Positions 1-10,973 of a stretch of DNA of 64,000 bases are shown here, piece after piece. The stretch lies in NCBI GenBank assembly GCA_963920665.1, contig OY987273.1:4900501-4964500 (forward strand), in the 5' to 3' direction. Source of the stretch: Straminergon stramineum. Taxonomy: Eukaryota; Streptophyta; Bryopsida; Hypnales; Calliergonaceae. Numbering within the stretch: position 1 is the stretch's first letter; every line of letters starts with the position of its first letter. Under the pieces are notes generated by a model. The model ran no database searches. It saw nothing but the letters and a program-made list of their open reading frames with translations, and was not told the DNA's origin. A program made the translations under genes and the position numbers.

Positions 1-3000
1 TCCGTTAAATTTTAGTTCTGTTTAGCTTCCTGCTTTGACCTCGGTAAAGGTTTACTAGTTCTTGAAACGTATGTCCTATGCTCCGTAATCAAGTAGCTGT
101 GCTATGAGAGGCACTCTTCCTGTTGCACAGATCTAAGGTCCTACTCATACTTCCTCACATGTAGCATGTGTTCAATGCATAGCCTCCTCTCCTTAGATAT
201 AGAGTCTGCAAACATTTGCTTGCTTGTTTTTTTCTTGATGGGAAAGCACCAATCACAGGTAGCCTTCTCACAAGCATGATAAGTGCAACCTCTCTCTCAC
301 AAGCATATTTTTAGAGTGAGTGAGCGTGTGAGGGTGTATGTATGTGTGTATGTATATAATATACTCTTGTCCAACATAGTACTTGATGTCACATGTATTG
401 TACAATAAAACATCTAAAGCTAGAATAGCTCAATGTTGTTAGTCACTGAATTTCAACATCTATAGGGCCCTTCCATTTGCATTAGTCTCCTACCTATTTT
501 TTGTAGAGTGTGCAAGTCATTTTCTGTGATGTAAGCAATTAGGTGCTATTGTTAGAGAATAATATCAAGTTTACATCTTCATGGACAATCAAAGGTTGAT
601 AAAGATGTTGTGCATTAATGTTGGTTCGTGTGGACTTATTTGAGAATAGATACTCCTCAAAATAAATGCCCATAGCATAAGTGCCTAAAATTGTTAAAAT
701 TGTGTTTTTAAAACACTAATCAAATGGGATTTGAGTGTTGGATCATTGAGTTTCGACCATTTTAATCCTTAAATGTCAAATTGGTGATTGTGAAAATCAC
801 CCCTTTTGGAATTGTGTAACATCATCTACTTTCTAAAATCCAAAAATATTCATTGGAGGTTAAACTATTGTGGGAGATCTTTCTTTTTTTCACAAGATTT
901 TGGAGATGAATAGTTGCATTTCTATCTAATACAAAAGAATTTCATATAATTCATTGACTAGAATATGGCCCTAGCATTGTTTATGGGTTAGAATGGTCAT
1001 GATCCCCACCAATGAATAGTTATATATTTTTGCACCAAATGTGTTTAAAAATTCATATCAATTTCAGTTCTTATCAAATTAATATGAATTCTTTTGTATT
1101 TTAGTCAATTCAACTAATTCTTTCTTTGAAAAATAAAGAAAATAATAAGCACATTGCACAATATACCCAAATTGTAAATCCAGGTGGTAAGGATTTCATT
1201 GTAGTATTTTTTTTCAAATTTTCTTATTAATGAAATCTATGAATTTATATTATCAATTCTATTGAAAAAATAAAATTTGAATTTCATATATTTAACTATT
1301 TATAATATTGAAATTTCCCTTATAATAAATATTTAAATAATATTATATCTAATTGTTGCACAATACATTTCTTTTTTGAACTATTTCTATAAAAATATCC
1401 ATCTCCAAAATTGCTTTTGATTATAAGTATTGACATGTTGATGGAATCAAGTTGGAAAGGAGGGGCCTTTAAGTAAATAACTAAGGTAAAGGAGTCCATT
1501 CTAGACTATTTATTCATTTCTTTCAACTAAGAATTGTTATAATTCAGATACAATTGTTTGCAAAGAACATGTTTGGAGTAAAAATTTACATGGCAAACAC
1601 CATTACAAAACCAACTTCAAATAAATGTTGTAAAATTTTACTTGAATCCCTAAAGGACCAAGGCACATTTGGGATAGAAATTATCAAAAAGTACCATTTT
1701 TCAGGACATCTAAAGAAAAATGAAAAAAAAATTCAATTGGAAAAATTTGTACACTTCTTTGAGAATATGTAGGAATTTTCTTAGAAACTTTGACTTCATG
1801 AGTTGAAAGATTATAAAGTTTGAAGTTAGGTGAAAAGTCTTTTTCCAACCTTACTTGACAAGGCCTACAAACTTCAACTTCTTCTAGAATGAGATTCTTA
1901 AACTAAATATGTTTTCTTTTCTTTTTTACATTTGCATCTTGTATCATTTAAGCTATAGACCCATCAAATTTCAAAATCATAGGAAGAGTTTTGCACATGC
2001 TGTCCAAAGCTGCCCACAAAGTTTAAGGCAACATAACTTTTGATCCGAGCACCTGCTCAGAAAAAAAATATTAGATTTTGAGGAAGGGGGTACTTAGTTA
2101 TATATTATGTCCAAATTTCATGAACATACGACCAAAAATGTCTTTGTAGGAACCTAAACGGACACTTGGTCCTTTAGGGATTAATTTGTGTTTATCATGG
2201 AAGTTTCTTATAATGAACAAGGTTGAATAGTTGGTCCTAGTTGAGTTGGATAATATGTATTAAAATTGACAGTACAATCAAAAAATGATTAGAAGTATGA
2301 TTTCTTAACATGTTTATGTTAATAATAAAAATGAACTTGTTAAACATTTGTAAAATGAGAGTCCCCTATTTTTTCATTCATCATCTTTTCCACTATCTTT
2401 GCCAAAGAAGTTGCTAAAATGAAACCCTTAACCCTTGAAGGATGCAACCCCCCATGACTAAGGTAGTCATCTAAATGCTCCGATTATTGAACCAATAGAA
2501 GTATTTTTTTCTATAGTTACCAATAAAGTCATCTATTAGACACTTTTGGTTTGTAACATCTTCCAAGGATTAAACTTACTGTAGGAAAAATGATCTCAAT
2601 TTCAAGAGCAATTTTTTGAAACTTTTGATAAAATAGAAAAACACTTAAGCATTTTAGGTATATATATTTTATTTCAATTGGTATCTAGGAGCAAAAGTTA
2701 TTCTGTCGTAAGCACAAATTTCAATTCATTGGGCAATAAACTAAATCCACTAAAATTTAAAATTTGAAAGTAAAAAATAATTTTTTTGCTTAAAGATGAT
2801 GAAAATCTCTAATTCATTCCATTTGGATTGAAGGGTCAAAGTTATGGAGCTTCTTAATTGCAATCATTCTATGGGAAACCATATATAGCATCTTCTTCAA
2901 AAATGGACATATTGAATTTGATTTTGTACTCAATTTCTTTAATTTTTCGAAAGAAAAATTTCCACAAGTTTAGTGTGCTTGCTAGAACAATCTCAAAATT

Positions 3001-3658
3001 GGAATTTTTGTGTTTCAATTCCATCTTAGAGGAATTCATAATTTTAGCCTTCAATTCCTTCAATCTCTTACCTTCTTCTCTTTAACAAATTTTCAAAGAA
3101 TGAATTTTAAGGTGTGTTTGTTTTAACTTTTTTTCCCAACTTTGAACCCAATTCTTCAACAAAAGAAATAATTATTTTAAAATTGGTGGTTAAAAAAATT
3201 TTAAGCTAAGAAGATTCAAAGTTTTATAAACAAATTTAGAGTGCATAGTAGATACCTTATAAAAAGTCCTAACAAGATGTATGGAGTATTGAAAATCACC
3301 TACAAAAATATATATTGATGAAAGTTGGATCTTTTAGAAAGATTCTTTTTTTTATTAATAGTCTATATCTCTAAAACTTTGGAAATAAAATTAGACTACA
3401 AGTAGAAAATAAAACTAGAATTAAATGGCAAACCTCAAAAGTAAGTAATACAAAAATACAAAAAGTACAAAAAATGCAAAAGTTATTTGAAAACAAAATA
3501 TTAGTAAGAAATGAAAGTAGAAATATATTGCAAACCAAAAAAAATAAAAATACAAAAAAATACAAAAGAATTTAGTAAAACGAAAACTACTACTAGTATA
3601 TTAGAGTAGTGATGGAAACACTATATTAGTGATAGAATCACTAAAATAGGGGTTTAAC
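1..3658. other. AT-rich intergenic DNA, no gene seen
   Basis: I find no convincing coding region here. Short open frames at 1554-1772, 2858-3085 and 3371-3565 are low-complexity, have no recognisable motif, and two of them overlap on opposite strands. A GT/AT-rich microsatellite lies near 336-361. Long A and T runs occur from about 1200 to 1380 and from 3410 to 3570. Confidence 0.6.
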
Positions 3659-3778
3659 ACTAAATTAGTGTAGCTTACACTAAGTTAGTGTAGTTTATAC
3701 TAAATTAGTGTAGTTTACTCTAAATTAGTACAATCTACACAAAATTAATGCAGTTTATACTAAATCAGTGCAGTTTAC
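3659..3778. repeat. 20-bp tandem repeat, six copies
   Basis: Six consecutive units of exactly 20 bp start at 3659, 3679, 3699, 3719, 3739 and 3759, with consensus ACTAAATTAGTGTAGTTTAC. The first three are nearly identical and the later ones drift. A partial seventh unit follows. The unit also holds a small dyad (ACTAA...TTAGT). It is not in any ORF I trust. Confidence 0.85.
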
Positions 3779-4273
3779 ATCAAATTAACATATTTGGCAA
3801 TATGTTACATTTTACAGTAAAGTAGCAAATTATAAATAAATTAAGGTAGAATGATATTATTCACAAAAATTAATTTGATAGGGAGTTTGATATATACAAA
3901 ATAGGATTTGGAGCCTTGTCTCTTCCAACTTTTGTGAGCATAAAGTATTTTTGAGAGGTCTTGAATTTTTTGAAGAAAAATGAAGAAAAGGTGTTGGAAA
4001 AATTTTAGGAATGAGTTAGGGTTAGAATTAAACCATTTGTTAAATAGATTTTCACTTGCTTGGAGAGACTTGGTGAAAATAATGAAAATTTTTGGTCTAA
4101 AGTAAGGCTAATTTCTTGCTACTGTAGGAGATTAGGAGGAATGTAAGAACTTTTAAATGGGAAATAAGAGACCTAAGTGGAGTTTGGTTTGAAATTAGGT
4201 TCAAAGTTGGCTGGAGGCTAGGCTAGAATGTGTACCTAGTGAAAATTGGCATTTTTGTTAACTAACCAACAAT

Positions 4274-4435
4274 CACTAGAGGAAAAATTGTGTCAAAGTT
4301 GACAGATTTTGTTGGACATCCAATATAACAACTTGTGTTTTTATGTCAACAATGACATCCAATTTAACATGTAATGTCATTGAAGATGTTTGATTGGATG
4401 TCATCGTTGACAAAAAAATACGGGTTCTTACAATG
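4274..4435. mobile_element. degenerate foldback/MITE-like element
   Basis: A strong inverted repeat lies at 4344-4412: TGTCAACAATGACATCCAAT on the left is matched by its near-complement on the right around a loop of about 15 bp. The left flank starts CACTAGAGGAAAAATTG, which looks like a CACTA-type end, and the right flank is a weak complement. I see no target duplication, so the limits are approximate. Confidence 0.45.
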
Positions 4436-5944
4436 GTATGAGTGGATATTTACCCACCTTTGGTAAACACATGAGTACACGAGTGTGTTTGGGGGGTGAA
4501 TTCTATTCTAATGGGTGCCTAACGTTGATCCATTGTGCCTTCCGAGCAATGGATCTTCTCTAAGCTCCTAAATCCTATGATTGACCAATGAAATCCCAAA
4601 CTAGCCTAAATATAGAAGTTACTCCGACTCCGTCAATCCCTCGATTGCTATGGTCTCCTAGTAGAATAAATATTATCTAAACCTATCACTCCTAACTTAT
4701 AGATCAGGTCATGCCATTTCTAAAAACCTAGGGTGCATGAGATTTGGCTGTTCCTACAAGGAGCTATGGTTAGATGAAGTTTAGTCCTCGAGGAGCTATC
4801 TAAACTTCATCCAAGTACTTGGACCTCTTTCTTAATCCAAACGATTGAGTTTTGGACCCTAAGCCTATAATGCAAACTAGTAAGTAAGTTCCAAGTTTGA
4901 GCTTGAGTGGATGGATTTCACCCTACTTCATCCACGTTATCCAAACTTCATCCACTCATATCTCCTTTGTTATGAGTTGATTTGAGGTGTATTTTATACT
5001 CTTGGAACCCCTAGACCTCTACTCTATGATTCTACAACCAAATTTGACTTGAATCTTGGTTCTAAAGGTGCTACCTACTTCTAGGCCTCGGCCCTAATCT
5101 ATTCTTTCTAAGCAACTAAACGAAAATGGAAATGAGATGTTAGTGTCCTACCTCTACTCAAGACTCCTCAACTAGGTGGAAAAGACTTCCTTTCAACATA
5201 TTTCTCGCTGCCATATTACTTCATTGAGCTTGGGAATTGTTTGGATGATTTTTGAATGTAGATTTGAATACAATCTTTGATTCTCACTAATTCCTACTGG
5301 TGGCTAACTCCCATCTTTTTTCTCTACTCCCTCTTCTTTCCTTTTCTTTCTACTCTAATTTCTGCTCTATATGGAAAATGGTGGTTGGAGTGGCCACCTA
5401 CTAATCCTATGGCCCTATGCCGTGAATTAATGACCACTTGTACCTACTCATCATCTCACCCCCACTAACCTACAACCCCCTAGGCAAGGATTAATGACCC
5501 TTTCTACTTAAACTACCCTTATACCCCTAATTAAGACCCATGACACCTAACCTATTTTCTAATGGTTGAAGGACCTTCCCTAACTCCTATTAAGTCATCC
5601 CCTTCCTATTTCTTCTCTCACTTGTGGTGTTGTTGTGTTGGAGAGGTTGAGGTCTTGTCGAAAGAATGGACTTGTAGGTTTTATTAATGGCTACTCCTCT
5701 TTGGTCTTACTATGGTTTTGGTCCTACTTTCTCCTATTTCTTCCTATCCTTCTTGCTTCCCCTTCTATACTACCCTATGTCTATTCCTTCCTATCCCACT
5801 TGCTTCTTCTTCTATTCTACCCTATGTCTATTTCCACATTCTATAAACCACTTTTATACTAATTTTTTCCCTTGAGCAGTAGTTGGGTCCCTATTCCCAG
5901 TCCCTAGAGTCTCCAAACCCTCACCAATTGGCCCCAATTCCCAC

Positions 5945-6065
5945 CTATGACTAGCCTCAATCCCCTTGATGATTGGATTGTTGATACCCTCAATGACTAG
6001 GCTACTAGTACCCACATATGATTGGCTGTTGGTACTTCCAATGGGTGGCTATTGGTATCCCCAAT
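5945..6065. repeat. degenerate 23-25-bp tandem repeat
   Basis: About five drifting units follow the pattern ATGATTGGATTGTTGATACC, for example ATGACTAGGCTACTAGTACC and ATGATTGGCTGTTGGTACTT. Length varies by one or two bases, as in an old minisatellite. Confidence 0.55.
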
Positions 6066-6311
6066 ATAGGGGGGTTCATTAGTCCTAGGTTTGAACTTTG
6101 TACTTTTACACTTATGGAGCTCAATCTTGGTTCTATGTGACTTCGAGATGACTTAGAATAGACTTGAAGGGCTCTAGGACTCATCCAAGATGAACTTAGG
6201 GGGAAGCTTAGGACTTGATCACTAGGACCTATTGTCTAATTTTGGAGACTAAATTTTTGATTTGTTTTCAAATTTTTTTGGTAACTAAACTTTAGAAGTG
6301 AGTACTAGGCA

Positions 6312-6450
6312 GGTTCAAAGCTTTGTTGTCGATTTTGGTTTAACACCAATTCTAAGACTAGGAAGTACCTCGAGGTTCAAAGCTCCGCTATTGGTAGGAC
6401 TTTAACATACAATCTAAGACTCTCGGGATCTAGGGGGATCCAAAGCTTTG
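6312..6450. repeat. three diverged copies of a ~62-bp unit
   Basis: The phrase GGTTCAAAGCTTTG recurs at 6312, 6375 (GGTTCAAAGCTCCG) and 6436 (GGATCCAAAGCTTTG), with CTAAGACT between copies. The spacing is 63 and 61 bp. Confidence 0.5.
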
Positions 6451-8129
6451 CCATCTAAATGAGACCTACAATGACACATGCAAAGCTTAAAATAAGGTTA
6501 GTAGAACATGGGGATTTAGGACACCCTCATATAACTGTGATGTGTGTTAGTGTAGCAATGGTTAATATGAGACTTAAAGCAAACTAGAGGCCTTCTAAAG
6601 CTACATCACCAAGGTATGGTGGGGGGTTGGCTCTAGGGTTAGTACAAGGGACTAATGGACATCCACAACTTTTTAAAAGACATGACGATACCCAAAGGAA
6701 GAAGGCAACAACACCCTCTCTAAGGTTAGTAGAAATAGATGCTCAGAACTTGAGCAAACTTGAGACAAACGACCTCAAAGAAAACACAAGGCTTAGAAAT
6801 GACAACAAGAAGACAAAAAATGCAAAGAGACCCTAAGACCTCTACAACTTGCAAAAGACTAGCAAAAAGAGCAAAAAACAACAAGAAGACAAGCACCACC
6901 AAGGTTTTGGGCTAAACGCCACAAGTTCTAATGCAAATTGGACCCAATAGATCTAAATACAAAATGGAGGGGTTGAGAGGAGAAGGGCACCGTTTTAATA
7001 GGCATCTAGGCACCCCACCTCTTTTCTAAGTTACAATTCGAGAACTCTTTTCTAAAAATGGTAATTCTAAATCCTAGATCTTTTCTAGATTTTTGCTTAC
7101 AACTAGGGCGTTGACTTCCTAGCTCCTATGTTGGTCTGACTTTTAACTTTTGGATTTAACTTCAATTCGCAAATGGATTATGCCATTGGCTCTAGAAGGC
7201 CAATTTTAGTATAAGCACTACTAGAATGTATTACCTTAATTGATAGGAAACCTACTCATTTGTGTTGATTAGGTAGAATTGAGAATTTGCTCTATAAGTT
7301 TGGCAACTCGAAAAATACCAAATCAACACATCTGTAATGAGAAAAGCTTTGACATAATCATTGCCACGTGTAATGTACATGTGACATCTGCCACGTCTCT
7401 TCCTATATTTTTTGACTTTTGTATTCCAGAAATAGTCTATTTTCCATTAGTAACTTTGATGACTGTACTTGAATTTCACCATACCTTCTTTAGATTTTTT
7501 TTTGACACAAATGAAACGGAATTTCATTGCAAGGGGAAAAAATACAAGCCTACTAGTCACAAGTGGATACCTTTAGATTTCCAGTTTTGAATTTGTACAC
7601 ACGAGAACTACTAAGGCCATTGCATTTATTGAGGTATTTTATTTACAAACATTTGATATACCATTGAATACATGTTCAACTCATACCAGATATTAAAAAA
7701 AAGATGTCTTGTACACCTGAATGAGACAAATATGGTACTGTGCACCTAAATAAAGGTCACTCTCACTCTCCCGTGTGAGTTCAACGGACCTATGTCCTGT
7801 GTAGAATGCATTTCAATAGGCAGAGAAGTGCCACTACTTTTTCCGAGCAATTGAACTTCATGTAAATTGACACCATTTCTCACACTAAAAATATTGAACA
7901 GTGAAATTGGCAGACTACAATCCCCATTAGTGAAATCAAGAACACTTACAGATCAAATAGACAAAGCGTAATGCTAAGTTGTTTCTACGACTACATAATT
8001 ATAATGAAAATCCCTTCTCATTCTACAAGTTTGGCTGATCATGCTACATCAATTCCAACCCTTGTTCCATTGTAAGTGCATCTTCTAAGGGTTTAGGATG
8101 TAAGTCCCCCACAAAAAGTTCTTGACTTT

Positions 8130-9018
8130 TCATTCTCCATCTGATGATGGGCCAAAATCACCCACATCTCCATCATAAACATAGTTTGTTTCTTCTACCC
8201 ATACCGCAAGATCTTCCCTCCTCACACGCCTCTTAGTCCTAGGGACTTCATGATATTCTTTTGAAATAATTGTTGGAGGTTACAAAGTAGCATGATCAAT
8301 GTCCCTCCTTGTGTGAAACATACCTCCTGAAGCTTCAGCACCAATATTCCCAACAACTCTCCTTCCCCTGACTTCCTTCCGAAGGATGACCTTCTAGCCT
8401 AGTTCTTCCTAGGAATTGGAGTAGAAAACTTGATCAATATTCATTGGGAATGCAAAAGACTTTGCAACCAATGGTATCATGTGCTCGAAGTTGGCAATTG
8501 AAAAGCCCCACTTATCCTTCCAAATTGTTGCATTGTTCCCTCGATAGTTAGCCTTCACCCACAAATAAATCAAAACCACTACACACAAACCACCATAGTT
8601 GAGTTCAACTATTTCTTCCACATGCCCAACATACTCAATGTCCGCCACCACTTGATTCACGTCTCCCAAACTCAAGCGGCAAGGACGACGGAAAGTTGCT
8701 GCAACACTGGAATCAATAGTCTTTAGGTGCAACTCAACTATAGCAACTCTAACATGATTACCAAAAGTCCACATGCTCCTATATTTGGTAGCATGTAGTG
8801 ATGGTAGTTTTGATAAGTTCTCGATGTCCTTGGGTGGTCCTCTGAAGGTCCCCTTGTTCACCTCTAAATGGACTTGCATTTCTAACCACAATGGGAAGGA
8901 TGGGGGCTCACATAAGTCCGGAGGAAATGGTTCTAATCAGCGGCCACGACGTCTTGGGTGCTGACGACGAAAACCATCATAGGCATTGGTCCTCTCTATG
9001 ACAAATGCTTTATACCTC
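8130..9018 (-). pseudogene. CACTA transposase 3' exon, DUF4216-like
   Basis: This is the last exon of the tnp2-type transposase gene. A good acceptor (TGCTTGCAG) ends at 9019, and the frame runs to a TGA at 8130-8132. Readable blocks include IEYVGHVEEIVELNYGG, WVKANYRGNNATIWKDKWGF and KSFAFPMNIDQVFYSNS. These resemble the DUF4216 domain (PF13952, named from memory) found at the C-terminus of plant En/Spm transposases. A basic tail (RKEVRGRR) and an acidic end follow. In-frame stops occur near 8950, 8409, 8394 and 8280. One is a TAG where the family usually has Trp in GWKV. DUF4218-like sequence lies immediately upstream on the same strand. The transposase identity is solid; the protein is broken. 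Confidence 0.8.
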
Positions 9019-9489
9019 CTGCAAGCACATCCACCACAAACATCATTAAATAAGTATTTTCAATTAAGATAAATTACCACATTCTTCAAATGCTTATGTC
9101 AAATATGACTACAAAATATCATGGCAACATTGCACCAGATTAATATGAGTCGCATGACCTAATTGGATGAATTTAAAACACTAGCACAGCATTCACTCCC
9201 CAGCACTGGAAGGTCTATCGTCAACGAGACTGTAATTCCCAACAGCATGTTCCCCATTACATTAATTGCATTGTAATTAGTGGATGACAATGATTTCTTT
9301 CAATGTCTATCAAAATAAAGGTAAAGGGTTAATCCATGCAATAATGTGAAGTCCATGCATCAATAGACATTGCTGATCGAGTCCAATGAATCCACTACAT
9401 AATTAAAAAAAAAAAATTGTGGAGAAGAGGGCTTCATCTACTATTCTTCTTCAAGTGACATACTCCTTTGTACCATCATAAAATCTCAT

Positions 9490-10463
9490 CAATGAAGATT
9501 TCTTAAATTCCTTTGGTCACATGGAACTTAGTGACGGTAGTCCTCTAACTACACCGCATTCTCACAAACAAAAGTATGCATCCAACTTTGCAATTGCTCA
9601 AACAATTTCCGTGGCTTCCCTTTCCCCTCAAGAATTTCATTAGTCATTGTCGAGTCTTCCTTGTCATCCCACACTTGTCGATTTCTTGGGTGATATGTTG
9701 CCATGTACTCAATGATGAAACCAAGTGCTTCTTCTACTTGATATCTTTGAGGGATGCTTCCCTCTAGCTTCGCTAAATTCTGTACAAAACCCTTCAACCC
9801 TTTGAAGTAATATTTGTATGGATACATCCAACGTGTTTGATAGGGTCTGCAAATGAATAGTTCCTCCACCAAGTGCGTAGTCAAATGAACCATTATGTCA
9901 AACAAGGAGGGAAATCCTTCTCCAAGCTAGAAAGGACCTCTGCCATGTCGAACATCATTTCTTCTTTGTTCCTTGGATCTACAACCTTTGCGCACAACTT
10001 GTGGTAAAGCCTACACAAACGTATCACCGTACTTATCACTCTAGAATCTCCTAGACCTTGTAAACTAATAGGGAGAAGTTGTTGCATCATAATATGATAG
10101 TCGTGTGACTTCAACCCACGAATTTTGCCATCAACTATGCGGTTGGCAAGATTGGACATATACCCCGTAGGAGTCTTTATACTCCGTAGGTTTTGCAGGA
10201 ATGTTGTATGGTCATTGCTAGACAACATGTAAGGAGCATCACGCATAAAGAACTTGTTAGGATTGTTGGACAGGGGCTTCAACCACAAATGCTCTCTTAT
10301 GCCCTAGGCTTGCATGTCCACATGTGTTGAAGGCTTGTCTTTTCCACCAAGCAAAGTCTTCAAAATGCTTTCACAAACATTTTTTTCGGTGTGCATGGTG
10401 TCCACCAAAAACATCATATTCATCAAAATGGGAGAGTGTCGCCCTCTCATATTAGTATTTGGC
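9490..10463 (-). pseudogene. CACTA tnp2 transposase, C-terminal core with DUF4218
   Basis: The exon opens near 10463 and reads through the conserved tnp2 block DTMHTEKNVCESILKTLLGG. It continues to NLANRIVDGKIRGLKSHDYH and MMQQLLPISLQGL. A change of frame of a few bases near 9900 leads into DIMVHLTTHLVEELF, RWMYPYKYYFKGLKGFVQNL and LEGSIPQRYQVEEALGFI, a classic DUF4218 (PF13960) signature. The tail HTFVCENAV precedes an in-frame TAG. Another TAG breaks the frame near 10306 (DMQA*GIREH). In the family this segment holds part of the RNase H-like transposase core. The expected upstream block (LPYW) is not nearby; it is found at 33856-33900 on the same strand. Confidence 0.85.
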
Positions 10464-10973
10464 CTTCAAAGGTACAATTAGTGAATTGAGTGAGTTGTAA
10501 TTCGGCTTGATGATTACTTAATTAATTAAATTAAAGTAGCAATTTCTATTAAATTGAGAGTCATGCAATGAATATAATGTTTTGAAAAGAAGATTGTATT
10601 GTATATGGTCAAAAATTGCACGTCTTTTGTAAACAAGTATATATAAAATGCCATATGAAATATATTAATATGGTATACATATTGCACTTTCAATCTGAAT
10701 GTTGCAAGTGTAACATCCAAACATATTACTCCCCACAAAGAAACCAAAGCTTTGAATACTACTCGTAGTAAGCTATAGTTAAACATTCATGAATCTAAAT
10801 CTCCAACCCCTCATTTATAACAAATCAAAATGATATCCTTCACAGTAATGTGAAAGCATATTGTAGATGTATAAGAAAACAAATAACACTCTACCATATG
10901 TAGCTAACAACATATTGGACCTGATCCAACTCATCGAATGCTACACTTAAGACAAAGTATACGAAGCCAAACT
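10464..10973. other. AT-rich gap, presumed intron side of the tnp2 gene
   Basis: There is no coding evidence between the DUF7869-like gene and the tnp2 exon. The frame 10526-10786 has no motif. If the tnp2 halves are one gene, this is the downstream end of its expanded intron. A left boundary for the inserted gene set should lie here, but I could not identify terminal repeats. Confidence 0.4.

Larger units (their letters stand above)
4436..7216. other. non-coding stretch with short degenerate repeats
   Basis: No supported gene. Base composition is less AT-rich than in 1-3650, and the text reads like an old, unrecognised repeat. Frames such as 5635-5862 and 6627-6836 have no motif and overlap others. 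Two short repeat arrays inside are listed separately. Confidence 0.4.
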
